Of a stretch of DNA of 64,000 nucleotides, positions 23,025 through 35,177 are shown piece by piece; positions within the stretch are counted from its first letter, which is position 1, and each line of letters starts with the position of its first letter. The notes under the pieces were generated by a model that did not search any database, was not told where the DNA came from, and saw only the letters and a list, made by a program, of their open reading frames with translations. The DNA comes from Trebouxia sp. TZW2008 (taxonomy: Eukaryota; Chlorophyta; Trebouxiophyceae; Trebouxiales; Trebouxiaceae): contig BDIU01000204.1 in assembly GCA_002118135.1 (NCBI GenBank), forward strand, positions 201,986-265,985, given 5' to 3'. The position numbers were made by a program, and so were the translations under genes.

Positions 23025-25550
23025 CATCACCAACCACGGCAGTATGTTGTCTGCAGAGCAAAGGGCGGCAGGCCGTTTGAGGAGTTCCGTACACCACCAT
23101 AGCATTCGTTGCCACGAGTCCTGCAGGGTAGTGACATGAATTCAAAGACCTAGATTGCTGCCAGCATGTGCTGCAGGGCAAACTTGCTTGTGTACACTGT
23201 TTGCCCTCACCCTAGACAAGCTTTTGCCTGTGCCTTGCTACTTTGCCAGCAAGTGGGGAGATGCATTGGTGTACAAAATTGTGCTTTGCAACATTAGCAC
23301 TTGTTCATTCACGCTGCAAGCTGCCTACAACTAGACAGGCAGATACGGCTGATGACAACTGCAAGCTGAAAAAGGCCCAGAAAAGGCATGCTTATCAGGC
23401 TACCGGTAATGCTGCCACACTTGCAACACAACATGGACAAGTCATACATACACATGCCCACCTGCTGCTGCCAATCACAAGAGGGTGGTAATACGTCCCC
23501 CGGCATGTCAGAGCTCCAGAAGCATGGTAGTGCCCAGTATTGCCAGGGCTGACAACTGCACGTGCTGACAAAGGCCGGTAGCCTGACTGCGTAGGGCCAT
23601 AGTATTCTCTAGACTGTGCTCCACCCACACCTGCCCTTGCTGTGTATGCGTGCTGAGCCGCTGCCTCATTGCTTGACCTCAGCTGAGCAGGGCTTGAAAC
23701 GTCCATAGGGTGGGCCTGGGGACTCCCCTGGCTGGCTGGCCGACCTTCCAGAGCTGCAGACGAACCATTCTTTGACACAATGTACACATGTGCAAACCTA
23801 CAGAATCTACATTCACACACGACGCAAAACCTTTGCACAAACTTGTGCAGCATTTGCATCAGCTTAGGTTTGAGACATGTCACAGATATCCCCATGCCCA
23901 AAAGACCACCGGACCACAAGAGTTTGCAGATTTACATTGAGTTTCAGCGTGCGCTGAAGTCTCACAACCTCAGTGCATCTGGTCATCTGAAAGGTCACGT
24001 TCAAGTGTAGGGCACACTTTGCTACAGATGCTGACATGTCTTGAAAATGAGCATATGCTGGGGTCGCACATCAATGCATCTGTTTGATCAGCATGGTGAG
24101 TTGAGTTCATGCATCCATAAGACTCAGGTGACTCACCCCCAATAGGTCCAGACTGTGCCCTTCCATAGTCTGCACGGCTGCTGGTCTGGGCAGCAAGCAA
24201 ACAGGGCTCCCTGCCTGCATGGCCCCTGTGGGTGGTGACAGTGGACAGGTCAAGGGCGGGCACGCCTGTTCTTGGTGACTGCTGCATGTTGGAGTTGGTT
24301 GCAGCAGACAACCCTGCGTATGCTGGGATGAGACGGCAGTATGTCTTCTCTCCATCTGGGTCGCATGCCCTTATTGGACGCTGCGTGTGGTCTGGTGTGC
24401 CCTTCAACTGCTCCATCCTTGGCTGCACTCCAGTATAGCCTGTGCACAGCATACAGAAACTGCACTTCATGCTAGTGCACGGGGACTGTCGTGGTCTGAG
24501 ATGTCGTTCCTGTTGTGCTTGACTGTGAGCTTGACTGCCTTGCTGCAGGTGGCAAGCGCAGGCTATGTGCTGACTAAGCTTGAGGGGGCTTGAGGGGTCA
24601 ATTTGGTGCTGATGGGCGACGCAAGAAAGCATGAGTCTCCAGAAATGCTGCATCAGACCTGAGCGTGACTCTGAGAGTAGGGTGCAGCTAAAATGGCAGC
24701 AGTGCTCCAGCTTGTAGGCAGGCAAAGGGCCACTGTAAGATTTGAACAGAAAGTAGGCCTGCATAAGCTTGTCAGCAAGCAGCACCGCAAGCGTCACGAA
24801 CGAGCAAGACCGCGATATGCCATCTGACATAAATAATTTGACATGACAGGTTGATGCTGCACTCTGTGAATCTCTTGTGAGCTACACCCTGGATGACAGG
24901 CACAGCAGGGTACATGCAGTGAAGCCTCAGCTTACCTGGTACTCCACGTGTTCTGGGCGGCCGCTCACCAATGTACTGGTCCCACTTAGTCCGCGAGTTT
25001 GTGAAGAAATTGTCAGTCCCCAGCACAATATGGTCTTTCTGAGCTGCAGCATACAAAAGGAGTGTTGGTGAGAGCAGTGGAGCAGCAACAGCAGCAGCAG
25101 AGCAGCAGCCGCAGGAGTAGCATTACAGGGGATTAGACTGTCACACTGCAGTGCTTCAAACATCCCTGGAACAAGTGCAACATTCTGACCTTCCTGAGTG
25201 ACCTTGCGGGGTGTTGCTGTAAACTGCGCTCCCTCAACATGAAGGCTGTTGGCTTTTGCTGTCTGCCAGTAGTTGTGCACCGCTGAGGTGGACCTTTGGT
25301 ACGTTGTCAAAGCCTGTCGAGAAATATCATCCCCTCTGAGCGTTAGATGCTGTAGTCTAACTCAGAGCTTGCAAGCATAGTGCTGCAACTGCCATCAGAT
25401 AAAGGGTAAACGAGAGCACAGGCTCACCGGGCCACCGTATGCTTTGCCAGCCGACCTACCAGCCTCGTGGTCAGAGCGGCCAGGTGGAATGACGAACGTC
25501 GCTCTCGCTGGCTTCCAGCATAGACCTGAGCTTTCTCCGTATTCCGACAT
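23025..25550 (-). CDS. Unrecognised multi-exon protein with GYTG motif, possibly a ciliary microtubule protein
   Basis: Start ATG at 25550. Exons 25428-25550, 25203-25313, 24936-25038 and 24137-24439 join in phase, and a further exon begins at 23753 in phase. The protein opens MSEYGESSGLCWKPARATFV, continues with ALTTYQRSTSAVHNYWQ and DNFFTNSRTKWDQYIGERPP, then PGYTGVQPRMEQLKG, and later has Tyr/Gly/Pro-rich stretches such as REYYGPTQSGYRPLSARA. There is no transmembrane or signal segment in the secure part. PGYTG followed by scattered Tyr/Pro resembles microtubule inner proteins of cilia (FAM166/CIMIP2 style), but that is inference from a short motif. The end is unsure: the region 23130-23025 is open in all three minus frames, and the last junction was not fixed. 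The gene is divergent from the PsbP-domain gene. Confidence 0.5.
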
Positions 25551-25856
25551 CTTCCAAGCGCAACGCCCAAGTGACAGAACAATTTAGCTTCAAAATGTAC
25601 GCCCGACCTCACAGCAGCCTCACAGAGGCCTTCAGCAAGGCCTGTCAGGCTGGTCGAACGTTGTGGTGACGGTAACAAGCCCCTAGGTCGTCTCAGCACT
25701 CTTAAGGTCACTCCGCATACATGCCCGCCTCTCCCGCCGCTGTACGAGCACCGAATTTGCGAGATTCCCTCTATCCAGCAATGGAACGAAGGAAACAGGA
25801 AAACTTGTCGACATCACAGCATTTGCATCTACGGTGCAAGCGGCACTAACGGCAAC
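25551..25856. promoter_or_regulatory. Divergent intergenic region, GYTG gene / PsbP-domain gene
   Basis: 306 bp between opposite ATG codons. Promoters for both genes are expected here. No named element was identified. Confidence 0.4.
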
Positions 25857-27573
25857 ATGGTCTGCGCGATAGGCATGGGGACTCTAACAGCGCCCAACGC
25901 CACGCGCTTGAAGCGATTCACTCCGTTCCGTTCCGGCAGTGCAAGGTCTTCCCCAACTAGGGCAAGTCAAGGTCAGCACGTTGACGAGTCCGTGAGCAGG
26001 CGCCAAGCTTTGCAAGGCCTTGCGCTGCTGGCTGCAAGCAGCTTCGTGCCTCAGCAAGCGTTAGCCGCAGGAAAAGCTGCTGAAGTTGGCAGGTGGGTGG
26101 CACTGGTTTGACGGACTGATCAGTCAGCATCAGCTCTCGGAATCATCATCTCGCATCACCGATCCTGTCGATCAAAGCTTTGTGCTGCAGCTACCTCCCT
26201 TCTGCAAGTACTGCCGGCTTTTCTGATTTCAAGCCTGACAAAAATAAGACTCCAGTGAGCTTGCTGTTATTGTTCTTGCACAAAGTCTTTATCAATCGCT
26301 GCTGCATTTATGCTCATGCTGCAAAACATAACTCAGGCCCTGCGATCTGGAGTGATCAATGGCGATGACTCCTATCATTTTCAAGTCCCTTCCAGCTATC
26401 GGGAGGTTGGTGTAGCAAACATTCAGAGTGGCAATTTCTGCATGGTAACTATGTATGACAATGCAAGTAGCAATGGCGCCTCCACGCTTTTGCTAGCATG
26501 TCAATGTTTGTCAGTCTAACCATCTTGGTCATATGCAGCCCAACTGTGCAGAGCCATGGACAGAAGTTGTCTTTGCTGATGATAAAGAGGGCAAAGTTCA
26601 GGTGAAGCTTTATTTATCTCAGCTGTGGCTGCCTGCAGCATAAGCTGCAAAACAAGATATGTCATGCTATGCTTGTTGCAGTCAAAGATTGTGGGTCACC
26701 ACTGTGCAGATGCCCTGCTGCTTCAATGCCTTTCATGTGTGCTGCAGCTGTTGGTGGCGCCTCTGCAAAAGCTGACACCCAAAGCAAATGCCACAATCAA
26801 GGACGTCGGCAGCATTGACAGCCTTGTGCAGTCTTTTGGTCCATACATCACAGGTCCTTTCTTGCCTGACAATGCATTGCATGTGTGCAACGCCGAACAG
26901 TGAAATGTACTGCTGTTGGTCTTGCATAAAGTTCTGCCCTTGTCTGCCGCATGACGGCCTGAGTGCCAGCTTGCAAGATACGGTCTGCCTGCAGGTTGTA
27001 CTCTTTGCAGTCATCAGCTGATCTTGTAATGCCGTCCACAGGCACAAATCTAGAAGATGAGGATGTGTTGTCAAAAAATGTGCTAGACATAGATGGGCGC
27101 ACGGTAGGTCTTCTGTTCTTACTTTGCGGCAGGGCCAACCCCTGCCGCAACAGATTTTTTGTTATAGTGTTGCAAAGTATACAAACATTGCCACAAACTA
27201 CTCTGTAGTGCTGACATCACACGATTCATGGCTTTCCAAATCTTGTTCTTCTCAGCTTTTGTGAATGACTGCAGTATTATGAGTACGAAAGCTATGCGCC
27301 GTATGGGACAAATGGCACACATCAAATCAGCAGAGCTACCACAAAGGTAAGATGTGCAGCTGCTCAGTGCTGTACAGTGCTTGTCAGCCTTTCATTTTGC
27401 AGCACAGTGCCACCAGATTTCATTGCTCCTGACTGTTGGTCATGGCTAATGACAGCTTTTTCACGCCTGTATAGGGCAAATGTGCTTTTTTGTTTGTATC
27501 AAGTGCGGGTGACAAACAGTGGTCAAAGGGCGAGAAACACTTGAGGCAAGCCTTGGAGAGCTTCCGAGTTTGA
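25857..27573 (+). CDS. PsbP domain-containing protein, thylakoid lumen (PPD family)
   Basis: PsbP-domain proteins are lumenal relatives of the photosystem II extrinsic subunit PsbP and assist photosystem assembly or stability. Eight exons join in phase: 25857-26092, 26191-26254, 26337-26444, 26539-26601, 26748-26853, 27042-27103, 27275-27346 and 27475-27573 (810 nt, 269 residues). The N-terminus is a plastid transit region followed by SRRQALQGLALLAASSF and FVPQQALAAG: a twin-arginine signal with a lumenal cleavage site. The PsbP fold is marked by YLPSASTAGFSDFKPDKNKT, VANIQSGNFCMPNCAEPW, VVFADDKEGKVQ, TIKDVGSIDSLVQSFGPYIT and the C-terminal GDKQWSKGEKHLRQALESF. The NCAEPWTEV segment resembles the Arabidopsis PPD4 group. 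The exact paralogue is not certain. Confidence 0.88.
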
Positions 27574-27727
27574 AAGCTATACTCTTCAGAAGCTGTTTTG
27601 CGGACCTCATAAGGGCACCTAATTAGCCAGTTCTTCAACGCGTCTGCTCAAGCTTGACCGAGCATGCTGCAGCCATTGTATTCCAGCACAGTCGACCGTG
27701 TACTGCCAGGCGCAGAAGCAAGGCATC

Positions 27728-28347
27728 ATGTCCAAATTTGTTTCTGGCTGCTCTCCAGCATGCATGTTGACTGGGGCTGAGTTAGACCCGAGGCTTTTGA
27801 AAGCCTATTCATGGATGTCACAATCTGTTCTAGATTGTCTTCATGAACTGATTGATGCTGCACAGGTGAGCCAGACGCTCTGCGATTTTGCTAGCCCCCA
27901 TCTTTGCACCCCTTGTGTATATTCATTCAATTGAATGCTGGTTGCCTTGCTCGTGCTACAGCTACTCTTTGATTGCTTTAAATTACTCTTGGCACGCAAT
28001 TGCTGCACTGGGTCTTCAAGCTCAGCAGCTCATGCCATGTGATGAACACACGGCACTGCACTGGATCACATGCTCAAGTATGGTACATGCTGTCAGTATC
28101 TTTGGCAACAATAATTGCGATTGTCAGGCAAGCAGGAGCAACGCAGGGTGTCATTCACTCTCAATAGCGTCATCTGACAGTTCCTGATGTGTAATGCTCA
28201 ATGTGCTAAATGCCTGTGCCCCATCACCTGGTTGTGTCTTATGCCTGGGTAGTTGATGGGATGACTGGCCGACAATTTCATTGTTATGAACGTGATGCCA
28301 TACTGTGGGCAGCTTTGCAAGCAGCTCTTGCTGTGCAGACATGCTGA
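27728..28347 (+). CDS. Tentative small spliced gene of unknown function
   Basis: Three exons join in phase: 27728-27865, 28026-28077 and 28253-28347 (285 nt, 94 residues). The product begins MSKFVSGCSPACMLTGAELD and contains YSWMSQSVLDCLHELIDAAQ and YERDAILWAALQAALAVQ; it looks helical and has no signal or membrane segment. I do not recognise a family. It sits between the PsbP-domain gene and the 3' end of RAD17. The exon chain is consistent but short, so it could be chance. Confidence 0.35.
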
Positions 28348-28565
28348 TCATACTCCTGACATATGGCAGGCTGTCTGTTGCGGTCACCCTGGCGCTGCCT
28401 GTCACACTGCAAATTTACACAACATCGCTGCACATGGCGTCTTGTGTGTAGTTGTTTCAGAAGCAAATCCTTGCTGTACATATAAAGGCTGTTGACAGCA
28501 ACAATTTGGCAAGCAAACTAGCGCCATCACACACAAGCTACTCTGCGCAATCTTGACCAAGAGCA

Positions 28566-31500
28566 TCACAGGCCGCCACTTAGCAACAGTGCCATCACGC
28601 GTCGAATAAGATCCCTGAAAACAAAATCTCTCCCAACACCTGTGACAGGCTGTGCTCACACTACACGATAGCGGACCTCATGCTTGCATAGAATGCGCAC
28701 CTTGTTGGACACCAGCACAGAGCCTGCAGCTGCTGCTTGTTCAAAGCTGCAGCTCGGGTGTTGGTGAAGAGGGCAGGAGACTTGAGCGATAGGAAGCGCC
28801 TGGCAGCAGGGTGCATCAAGGAGTATAGCAGCCCTCTTAGCACAGTGGAGCCAGCAGCTGCCTCTATCAGAGATTGACCGCTGAATGCATCATCTGAGCT
28901 CCAGTCAGACAGGAGGCTTGGACCGTGCTCCATCATCCTAGCTGCAGGCACAGCATTAGTTACTTCCCAGACACTATTCAGCAGAACTATGAGGATGTCA
29001 AGTAGCTAGACAACCAACAAATTATAAAGATGGGCCCAGAGTGTCCTAGTTGCAGGCACAGCATTAAATACTTCCGAGACACTATTCAGGTACTATCAGG
29101 ATGTAAACTAGCTAGACAGCCAACAAAACACCAACATGGGCCTGGACTGTCCTAGCTGCGAAAGCAGGGACAATCAGGCCATGGTACCCTTTGGCGCAGC
29201 CCACATGAGTCAGCATGCAAGCACCCTGTGCACAGGTCATACATGCATCTCTTTCACCATCAATGTAGCATGGTAGAAGCATGGTATTCAAGATCACTCC
29301 CACCTGCATGGCTGAGATATAAACAGGCCTCTGCTGCATCCTCCACAGCATCTTGATGTACAAACTCCAGCATGTTCTCATGCAGGAATGCAGCTGCTGT
29401 GCTAGCTTCTAAGCCAGACTTGAGCGTGACTGCCTCAGGATCTACACCCAGCCTTGGCCGCTTGTGCCTGTGATTGACAGGAGTGATGAGAACAAGCAGT
29501 GAGCCAAACAAGCAAGTGCTGATATCAGGGTGTAAGCTTCTGCACTTGCAGGTCACGGTTGTCCTAAATCTGCCACATGCTGCATGTCAGAGTGGGAAAC
29601 ATCCTCTGCAGGCATGCGCCAGTTTTGAGCCACAACAGCATGCAACCTGAGATCATTAGTGCAAATTTAGCCGTTTAGCAGGCTGACCTGCAGGCCAAAT
29701 GCAATTTTTGCAGCAAGCGCATGCCTCATGTTGGTGCACAATGGTTCAGAGCATCCTTGAACACCAGTCATGGGCATGCTGTCAGACTGAGACTCCTGTA
29801 TCAACATGTGTGCATGTGTGCTTTGTTAGCATACATCCTTTTTGACAGCCATCAGCTGTTTATTGTGCTGTTACCTGTCTGAGACCCGAAGCTGTTTGCT
29901 GCTGCTGGGCATCTGCATTGCATGGCTGGCGTTTGGCACAGCAGACTGTTCAGCTTCCGCACTTGGCAAGCAATCATCTGTCGAAGCCTCTGTATCATCA
30001 GGCCGCTTGTTGTACAAGATCTTTCCTAAGGCATGGAAAAGAGCAAACCCTGTGTCCTTCCCAAAGCTTGGCAAAGTGTTGCTGGCTGCTGCTGCTGCAG
30101 CGCTAGGTTGCGCCTTGGCTTTCTTCCCTCTTTTAGCCTGTAGGCAAGATGGCATTACCAGTCAGGTTTGGTTTCAGTGTCATGAGGCAGGGCTCTTGTT
30201 CTAAAGGGATGTCAATCAACAGCAGGACGTAGCAGTAGCTGAGGGTGCTGACTGGCATACTGTGAGTGATGACAGTAAAAGGTTGGCAGACATCAGTGAC
30301 TGACTCTCAAGCTGACTGTGCAGGCAGGATCGTGAGCTATTAGCAAGGTGATTGGCATGTGAAGATGAGCCACTTAATTAACTTGCATCATTGCACTTAG
30401 CAATGGCACGTGCTGCTGGCACATGTTAAGCAGTTCAAAGCGGGCTTGATAGGCAGTCAGGGCATAAGCACGCTGACCTTGCCCTTCTGCCCCTTGACTG
30501 CTTGCGTATCAATGGAGGCTCCTGCAGCTGCTAGCTGCAGAGTTTCAATGGCATTGCGCAAGTCCCCATTTGCGCTGTCTGCAATGCTTGTGAGGGTGTC
30601 AGCTGGCATACTGAAGCCTGCCTGCAAGCTAACTTGCTGCAAGGCCTTCTGAATGTTGGGCTTTGTGACAGGGTTGAAGCTGATCTGGCCAGCGCCAGCA
30701 GCATTGATGGCTGCCAGCAAGTCCTGCATTGCATGCACAGCTTGAACCTCTTCTGTTTGAACAGTCCCATGAAAAGACAGGCAGTACAGCTTTCTATGCT
30801 CTAAGTTTGCAGTGTTTGCCAGCTTATGTCTGCTGCTTTGTGTTGCTGGGCTTTGGGACAGCATTCAAGCTGATCTGGCCAGCGCCAGCAGCATTGACGG
30901 CTTCTAGCAGATCCTGCATTGCATGCACAGCTTGAGGCATCCTGTGTTCAGCAGTGCCATAGCAGTATCAAGCAGCTGACAGCCGTTTGTGCCCTTAAGT
31001 TGCAGCAATGTCTGTTGCTAGCTGTTGTCTGCTTCCAATTGATGCTGAGGCATGTTGCAGTCCATGCTCTGACAGGATACACAATGAAGGCAGCGCAGAG
31101 GCGTGAAGAAATCTAGTGATGTATGTTATGCTTGCTAAAAGCCCACCTTGTGTAAGCCTTGAGTACTGGCAGATGACGGCCTGTCCTGACCACCCTGAGC
31201 AGCTGACACTGTAGCTGTGACAATCACTCGGCACTTTGCCACTCCAGCAATGCTACCTGAAGCAAAGGTATCAAAGATTGCAGTTGCTATGTGCTGTCTT
31301 GTTGTCCTGATTCAAAGCTGTAGCTCCTGTATGACTGCAGCTGTATGTACAAGAGCTCCTGCACACATTGACAAAGAAAAGAATAGAATCGAGGACACTT
31401 TGTCGCTCTTGTTTGTGTTGCATGGTGTACACCACATTTTGTGCATATGCTTACAAGCAAATATATTCTTATGACACATGTACATGTATGTACACATACA

Positions 31501-32591
31501 GTATTAGATCCGTACCCAGCAGATCTGCCAAACGCTGCCTTTGCTGAGCATCAGAGCAATTTGGAAGATCCTCAATGAGGATTAGCTTGTTGGTCGATGG
31601 CGAGACTTTGTCTGAAGATGGATGGTTGGTATGCTGTTGCTGAGTGTTTTGGCGATGTGTGGGCAGGGCATGGCTTCTGGCAGCTTGTAAAGATAGTGTG
31701 CTGAGCTTGGCATGAGAGACAAAGTCCTCAAAGTCATCCAGCTTGGAACTGTACAGCCCATTCGTGCCTGCAGCGCGCTACACAGAAAGACTCTCAGAGC
31801 TCAGGCCATGCGTCATTGCGCACTGATGCAGCCTGTCAGCAATAACAGCAGCAAGGCTATCTGCATGCAACATTGAGTCCATTGCAGCAGCAGAACATCA
31901 AAGCATACCTGTTGCAAATGTTCAGCCCATAATGTTGGTGTAGGTGTCGTCCATTCAGTTACTGCAAGACCAAGCTCTGCTGCCAAGACTTTGACTGTGC
32001 ATGTTTTGCCACACCCTGCTGGACCTGCGACAAGCGCGAGTGTCAGCCAATACCGTTTCTGAATCTTGAACAGGCACAAGCCAACACAGCACTGCACCTG
32101 ATAGCAGCAGCAAAGCAGAGTGATGCTGTGCACAAAGCCAGTCTCTGACTTCTCCAATCTTCTTCTTTTGTACAACCAGCTCGTTGCTTGATGATGGGGC
32201 GCATTTGCGCACAAGCAATTCTGTCTCTGCATGACAAGAGGATTGTTCCAGATGATCCGCAGTTGTTGCGAATAAAATGCAGGTATGTCACCTGTTGAGC
32301 AAGGTGCATGAGCACTCAGGGACAAAGTGACGGCTGGCTGAGCCAAAACTGACTGGGTCACAGCTGGCTGAGTCAAAGCAGGCTTCCTGTTTGCTTGGCG
32401 AATGGGCTGAGAGAGCTGTAAAGGTTGCCTAAGGGCTGCAGACTGTAAGCTACACGATTTACACGTCAGCTGAAGAAATAAAGCGAGACTTGATTGAACG
32501 AACCTCACTTCACCTGCGATGGGGTTTGCTCCTCCTCAGAATCAGACAGGATGATTGTCTCGACCTTGCGTTTGCGAGAAGCTCGTTTCAT
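28566..32591 (-). CDS. RAD17: RAD17 checkpoint clamp loader
   Basis: RAD17 with RFC2-5 loads the 9-1-1 clamp at damaged DNA to start ATR signalling. Eleven exons join in phase: 32514-32591, 32292-32442, 32098-32226, 31909-32024, 31516-31777, 31147-31256, 30478-30723, 29875-30137, 29304-29467, 28701-28941 and 28566-28614 (1809 nt, 602 residues). The start MKRASRKRKVE resembles a nuclear localisation signal. Conserved points are SSNELVVQKKKIGEVRDWL, Walker A SGPAGCGKT (made across a splice junction), LDDFEDFVSHAKLSTL, Walker B-like KLILIEDLPN, QISFNPVTKPNIQKALQQ, NGDLRNAIETLQL and GFALFHALGKILYNKR. The last exon (16 codons) is supported only by phase and splice sites. An aborted copy of exon 7 lies in the intron before it. 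The gene is divergent from ORC2. Confidence 0.9.
28935..29160. repeat. Tandem duplication at a RAD17 exon-intron border
   Basis: A unit of about 108 bp beginning CTAGCTGCAGGCACAGCATT is present twice (about 28938-29042 and 29046-29150), with a third partial start near 29152. The first copy includes the acceptor site of RAD17 exon 10; the others lie in the intron. Confidence 0.75.
30865..30945 (-). repeat. Aborted duplicate of RAD17 exon 7
   Basis: Upstream of the real exon 7 (30478-30723) is a second copy of its first 60-70 nt with the same ATGCAG acceptor. It would encode DLLEAVNAAGAGQISLNAVP, compared with DLLAAINAAGAGQISFNPVT in the real exon, then stops 29 codons in. It is a decayed exon. 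Confidence 0.8.
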
Positions 32592-33197
32592 ACGCCCCAC
32601 TAAGCTACTGCCCTACTGACACCCCTTCAGGCCGCCTTCTAGTGATGCAGGCAGCGTTCAACACCTTGCTGACTCCCGATGCAGGAACATACACGCGCTG
32701 TGACTGCTTTGAGCGCTACTCGGTCAGTCACTTGATCTTGATGCTGATCAAAGCTGAGCCAGAGCCACTGAGATCTTCAGCAACGTTGCCTTGCGACCGC
32801 CAACGGCAGCAGCAGCTCGCTGACGCTACTCTTTGTGTACGTGCGCGTGCGTCCCTCGATATAACATGCTCGCTGTGGTGCGGGTGCAGAGTTGACCTAA
32901 GCGACTCTGATAGGTCACATTGACAGTGTCACTGCAGCACTGTGGCAAGCACACTCGATCGCGTTGACATTCCGCATCTGTGCGAGCCTGACGCAGCAAG
33001 AGCTTGCACATCTTCATACGCATTTGTCAAGCTTGCAGGTACTGAGCTTGCGGATGTAATTGCAGACGTTGTCACCAGCGATCAGGCAGTGATCAGCTTG
33101 CTTCTGCCCCAAATGTCCGAGAACCTTAGTGCACGCGCCTTGGTCACACGCCCTTTGCCTGACGCTGCCTAGCTGGGGTTGTGCGGAAGCCAGCGTG
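32592..33197. promoter_or_regulatory. Divergent intergenic region, RAD17 / ORC2
   Basis: 606 bp between the RAD17 ATG (minus) and the ORC2 ATG used here (plus). Part of it (about 32940-33170) is open on the plus strand and could be a 5' UTR or an extra ORC2 N-terminal exon. No cell-cycle element (for example an E2F site) could be assigned with confidence. Confidence 0.45.
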
Positions 33198-34945
33198 ATG
33201 CATGCCCAAACGTACCTGAATTCAAAGGCAGGCAGAGCCAAAAAGTCTTCTCATACTTTAAATGATCTCAAGTTTGGCCTAGATGATGAGCAAGAGCCCA
33301 GGAAACTGCTGGCTGAACTGCCAATACAGAATTTCAACGAGAAAGAGCAACTCAGATTGCAGAACATAGAGCAGTTTCCCAAGTGGCTCTTCTACCTGAG
33401 GTGATGCCAGTGCCAAGAGCTGTATATATCAACCATGGCATTGCACGCAAGATGAATATCACAGCAAATATCACAACAATTGCTGTCACCATGCATGCAG
33501 CAGCTGAGCATTAGCACAGCACTTGCTGCCATTGCAGGCAGGGATTCAGTCTGTTGCTGTATGGATTTGGGTCCAAAAGGCAGCTGTTGAACTCATTTGC
33601 AACATCAACTTTGTCCAGTGCTGGGGTGTTATCTGTGACTGGCCAATGCTCAAGTCTAACAGCAAAGCAGATTGTCATCAAAGTTGCAAGCATGCTGCAA
33701 AGGGGATCTTCTGCAGAGCTCAAGTAAGCTCACGTGAGTTGCAGTCGTTACAATGCCACGGATTCAGGACCACTTTGATGTTGCTTTACACTGGCAAGCT
33801 ATTTGTGACCTGCAATAGTACTGAGAGCCCAATATATTGTCTGCAGAGGCTGTACAGCTGAGGCCCTGCTTCAGCGATGCGCTAAAGCTCAAGGTCATGT
33901 GTATGTGATTCTGCACAACATAGAGGGACCAGGTACAGCCTAAGCATGGCCTAGTTACAACTGCTGCTGCTGCTGATGCGCTCTTTCACCTATTGCAACT
34001 TGTGCAGCAAGATGTACTGAACATTCAAGTGCTTGTGTTTGCAGCGCTGCGCAGTCCAGAAGCTCAAGCTCTACTGGCAGAGCTGGCGTCTCTGCACAAT
34101 GTGTCAATGATAGCAAGCATGGATCATGTCAACACGCCTTTGCTCTGGGACAAGCAGATGGCTGCCAGATTCAACTGGCTGTACTTTGATGTGACCAACT
34201 ATGCACCATACACCTTGGAGAGTGCTGCAATACCTTCCCTCCTGATTGGCCGACGGTATGCACAACAACTGCAGTTATGCGCTCAACAATATTGACACAT
34301 CGTCAGCAACAGTGGATGCAAGTCTCTTCTGCAATTGCGTGTATCTGCTCAATCTGCATGGCACATGGCGATTTATAACAATTTGTTTAGTTGTTTCACA
34401 AGTGGACCCCGTGCAGGGAAGAGAGCACTATGCAAGGAGCAGCCATTGTGCTGCGAACGCTAGTGCCAAACGCCAGGCGCATCTTCAGCATTGTTGCTGA
34501 GCAGCAGATGCAGGACCCTGAACAAGGTAGACATGCATTGTTGATGCAGGACACTGCAGTTGTTTTTGCTAACTCGGCTTTAGGTGTTCTGCACGCGCCT
34601 AGCATTTGTGCGGGGCAGTGCAGCATAGTCTGATTATCATTAGTCTGATTGTAAGATTGCTGTGGCATCTGCAGGCATGAGTTTCCAAAGGCTCTTCAAG
34701 ATTTGTCGTGAGCAGTTCCTGGTCAGCAGTGAGATCACTCTCCGCTCACATCTGACAGAGTTTAAAGATCATCAGTTGATGCAAATGAGGTAGGCCGCTT
34801 GCAAGTCAATTGCACTGATTACACACAAATGATGACCTTGTGTCATGCTAGCAGGCGTGGAGGAGATGGGACAGACCTACTGTTTATTCCATTTGCAAAC
34901 GACACCTTGGAACACATTGTGGCTGACATGGAGGCTGCTGAGTGA
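33198..34945 (+). CDS. ORC2: Origin recognition complex subunit 2
   Basis: ORC2 is part of the six-subunit ring that marks replication origins and loads MCM. Seven exons join in phase: 33198-33400, 33538-33723, 33847-33932, 34045-34255, 34417-34526, 34675-34789 and 34855-34945 (1002 nt, 333 residues, near the plant length). The protein shows HTLNDLKFGLDD, then GFSLLLYGFGSKRQLLNSFA, YVILHNIEGPG, SLHNVSMIASMDHVNTPLLW, FNWLYFDVTNYAPYTLES and the C-terminal winged-helix segment LFKICREQFLVSSEITLRSH with LTEFKDHQLMQMRRRGGDGT. These are signature positions of ORC2. The start could be further upstream because the frame stays open 5' of 33198. Confidence 0.9.
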
Positions 34946-35177
34946 CATTTTTACATAAATCCTATCAAAGTATGGTGCATGCATCAGCTATGAGTTTGAG
35001 CAGTCGTTGAGGACTCATTTGTTGTCTGTGTATGCTGGTCATGCTGTTGACAAAATGAAGCTAGACTTGCGTAAGTTGACGCTGCTCTGTGACACTTTAT
35101 TGACACCAATGCATTGTGTGCAGATAGGGCTTGCATCAATCAGCACAACTTGGTGGCAATGTCAGTACACAAGCAGA

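Noticed and set aside
22913..23139. Membrane helix (LPWLVMVIGGIVLLAHD) in one minus-strand frame at the end of the GYTG gene
   Set aside because: All three frames are open here; the frame in phase with upstream exons could not be fixed, so no membrane anchor is claimed.
28402..28659. Alternative minus-strand extension of RAD17 through the frame reading SYSTRDGTVAKWRP
   Set aside because: The phase of the preceding exon fits the other frame, which reads RDLIRRVMALLLSGGL and stops at 28566.
32942..33172. Plus-strand open frame upstream of ORC2
   Set aside because: It could be a 5' exon, but no junction joining it to 33198 was found and the protein has no ORC2-like sequence; the ATG at 33198 gives a normal-length protein.
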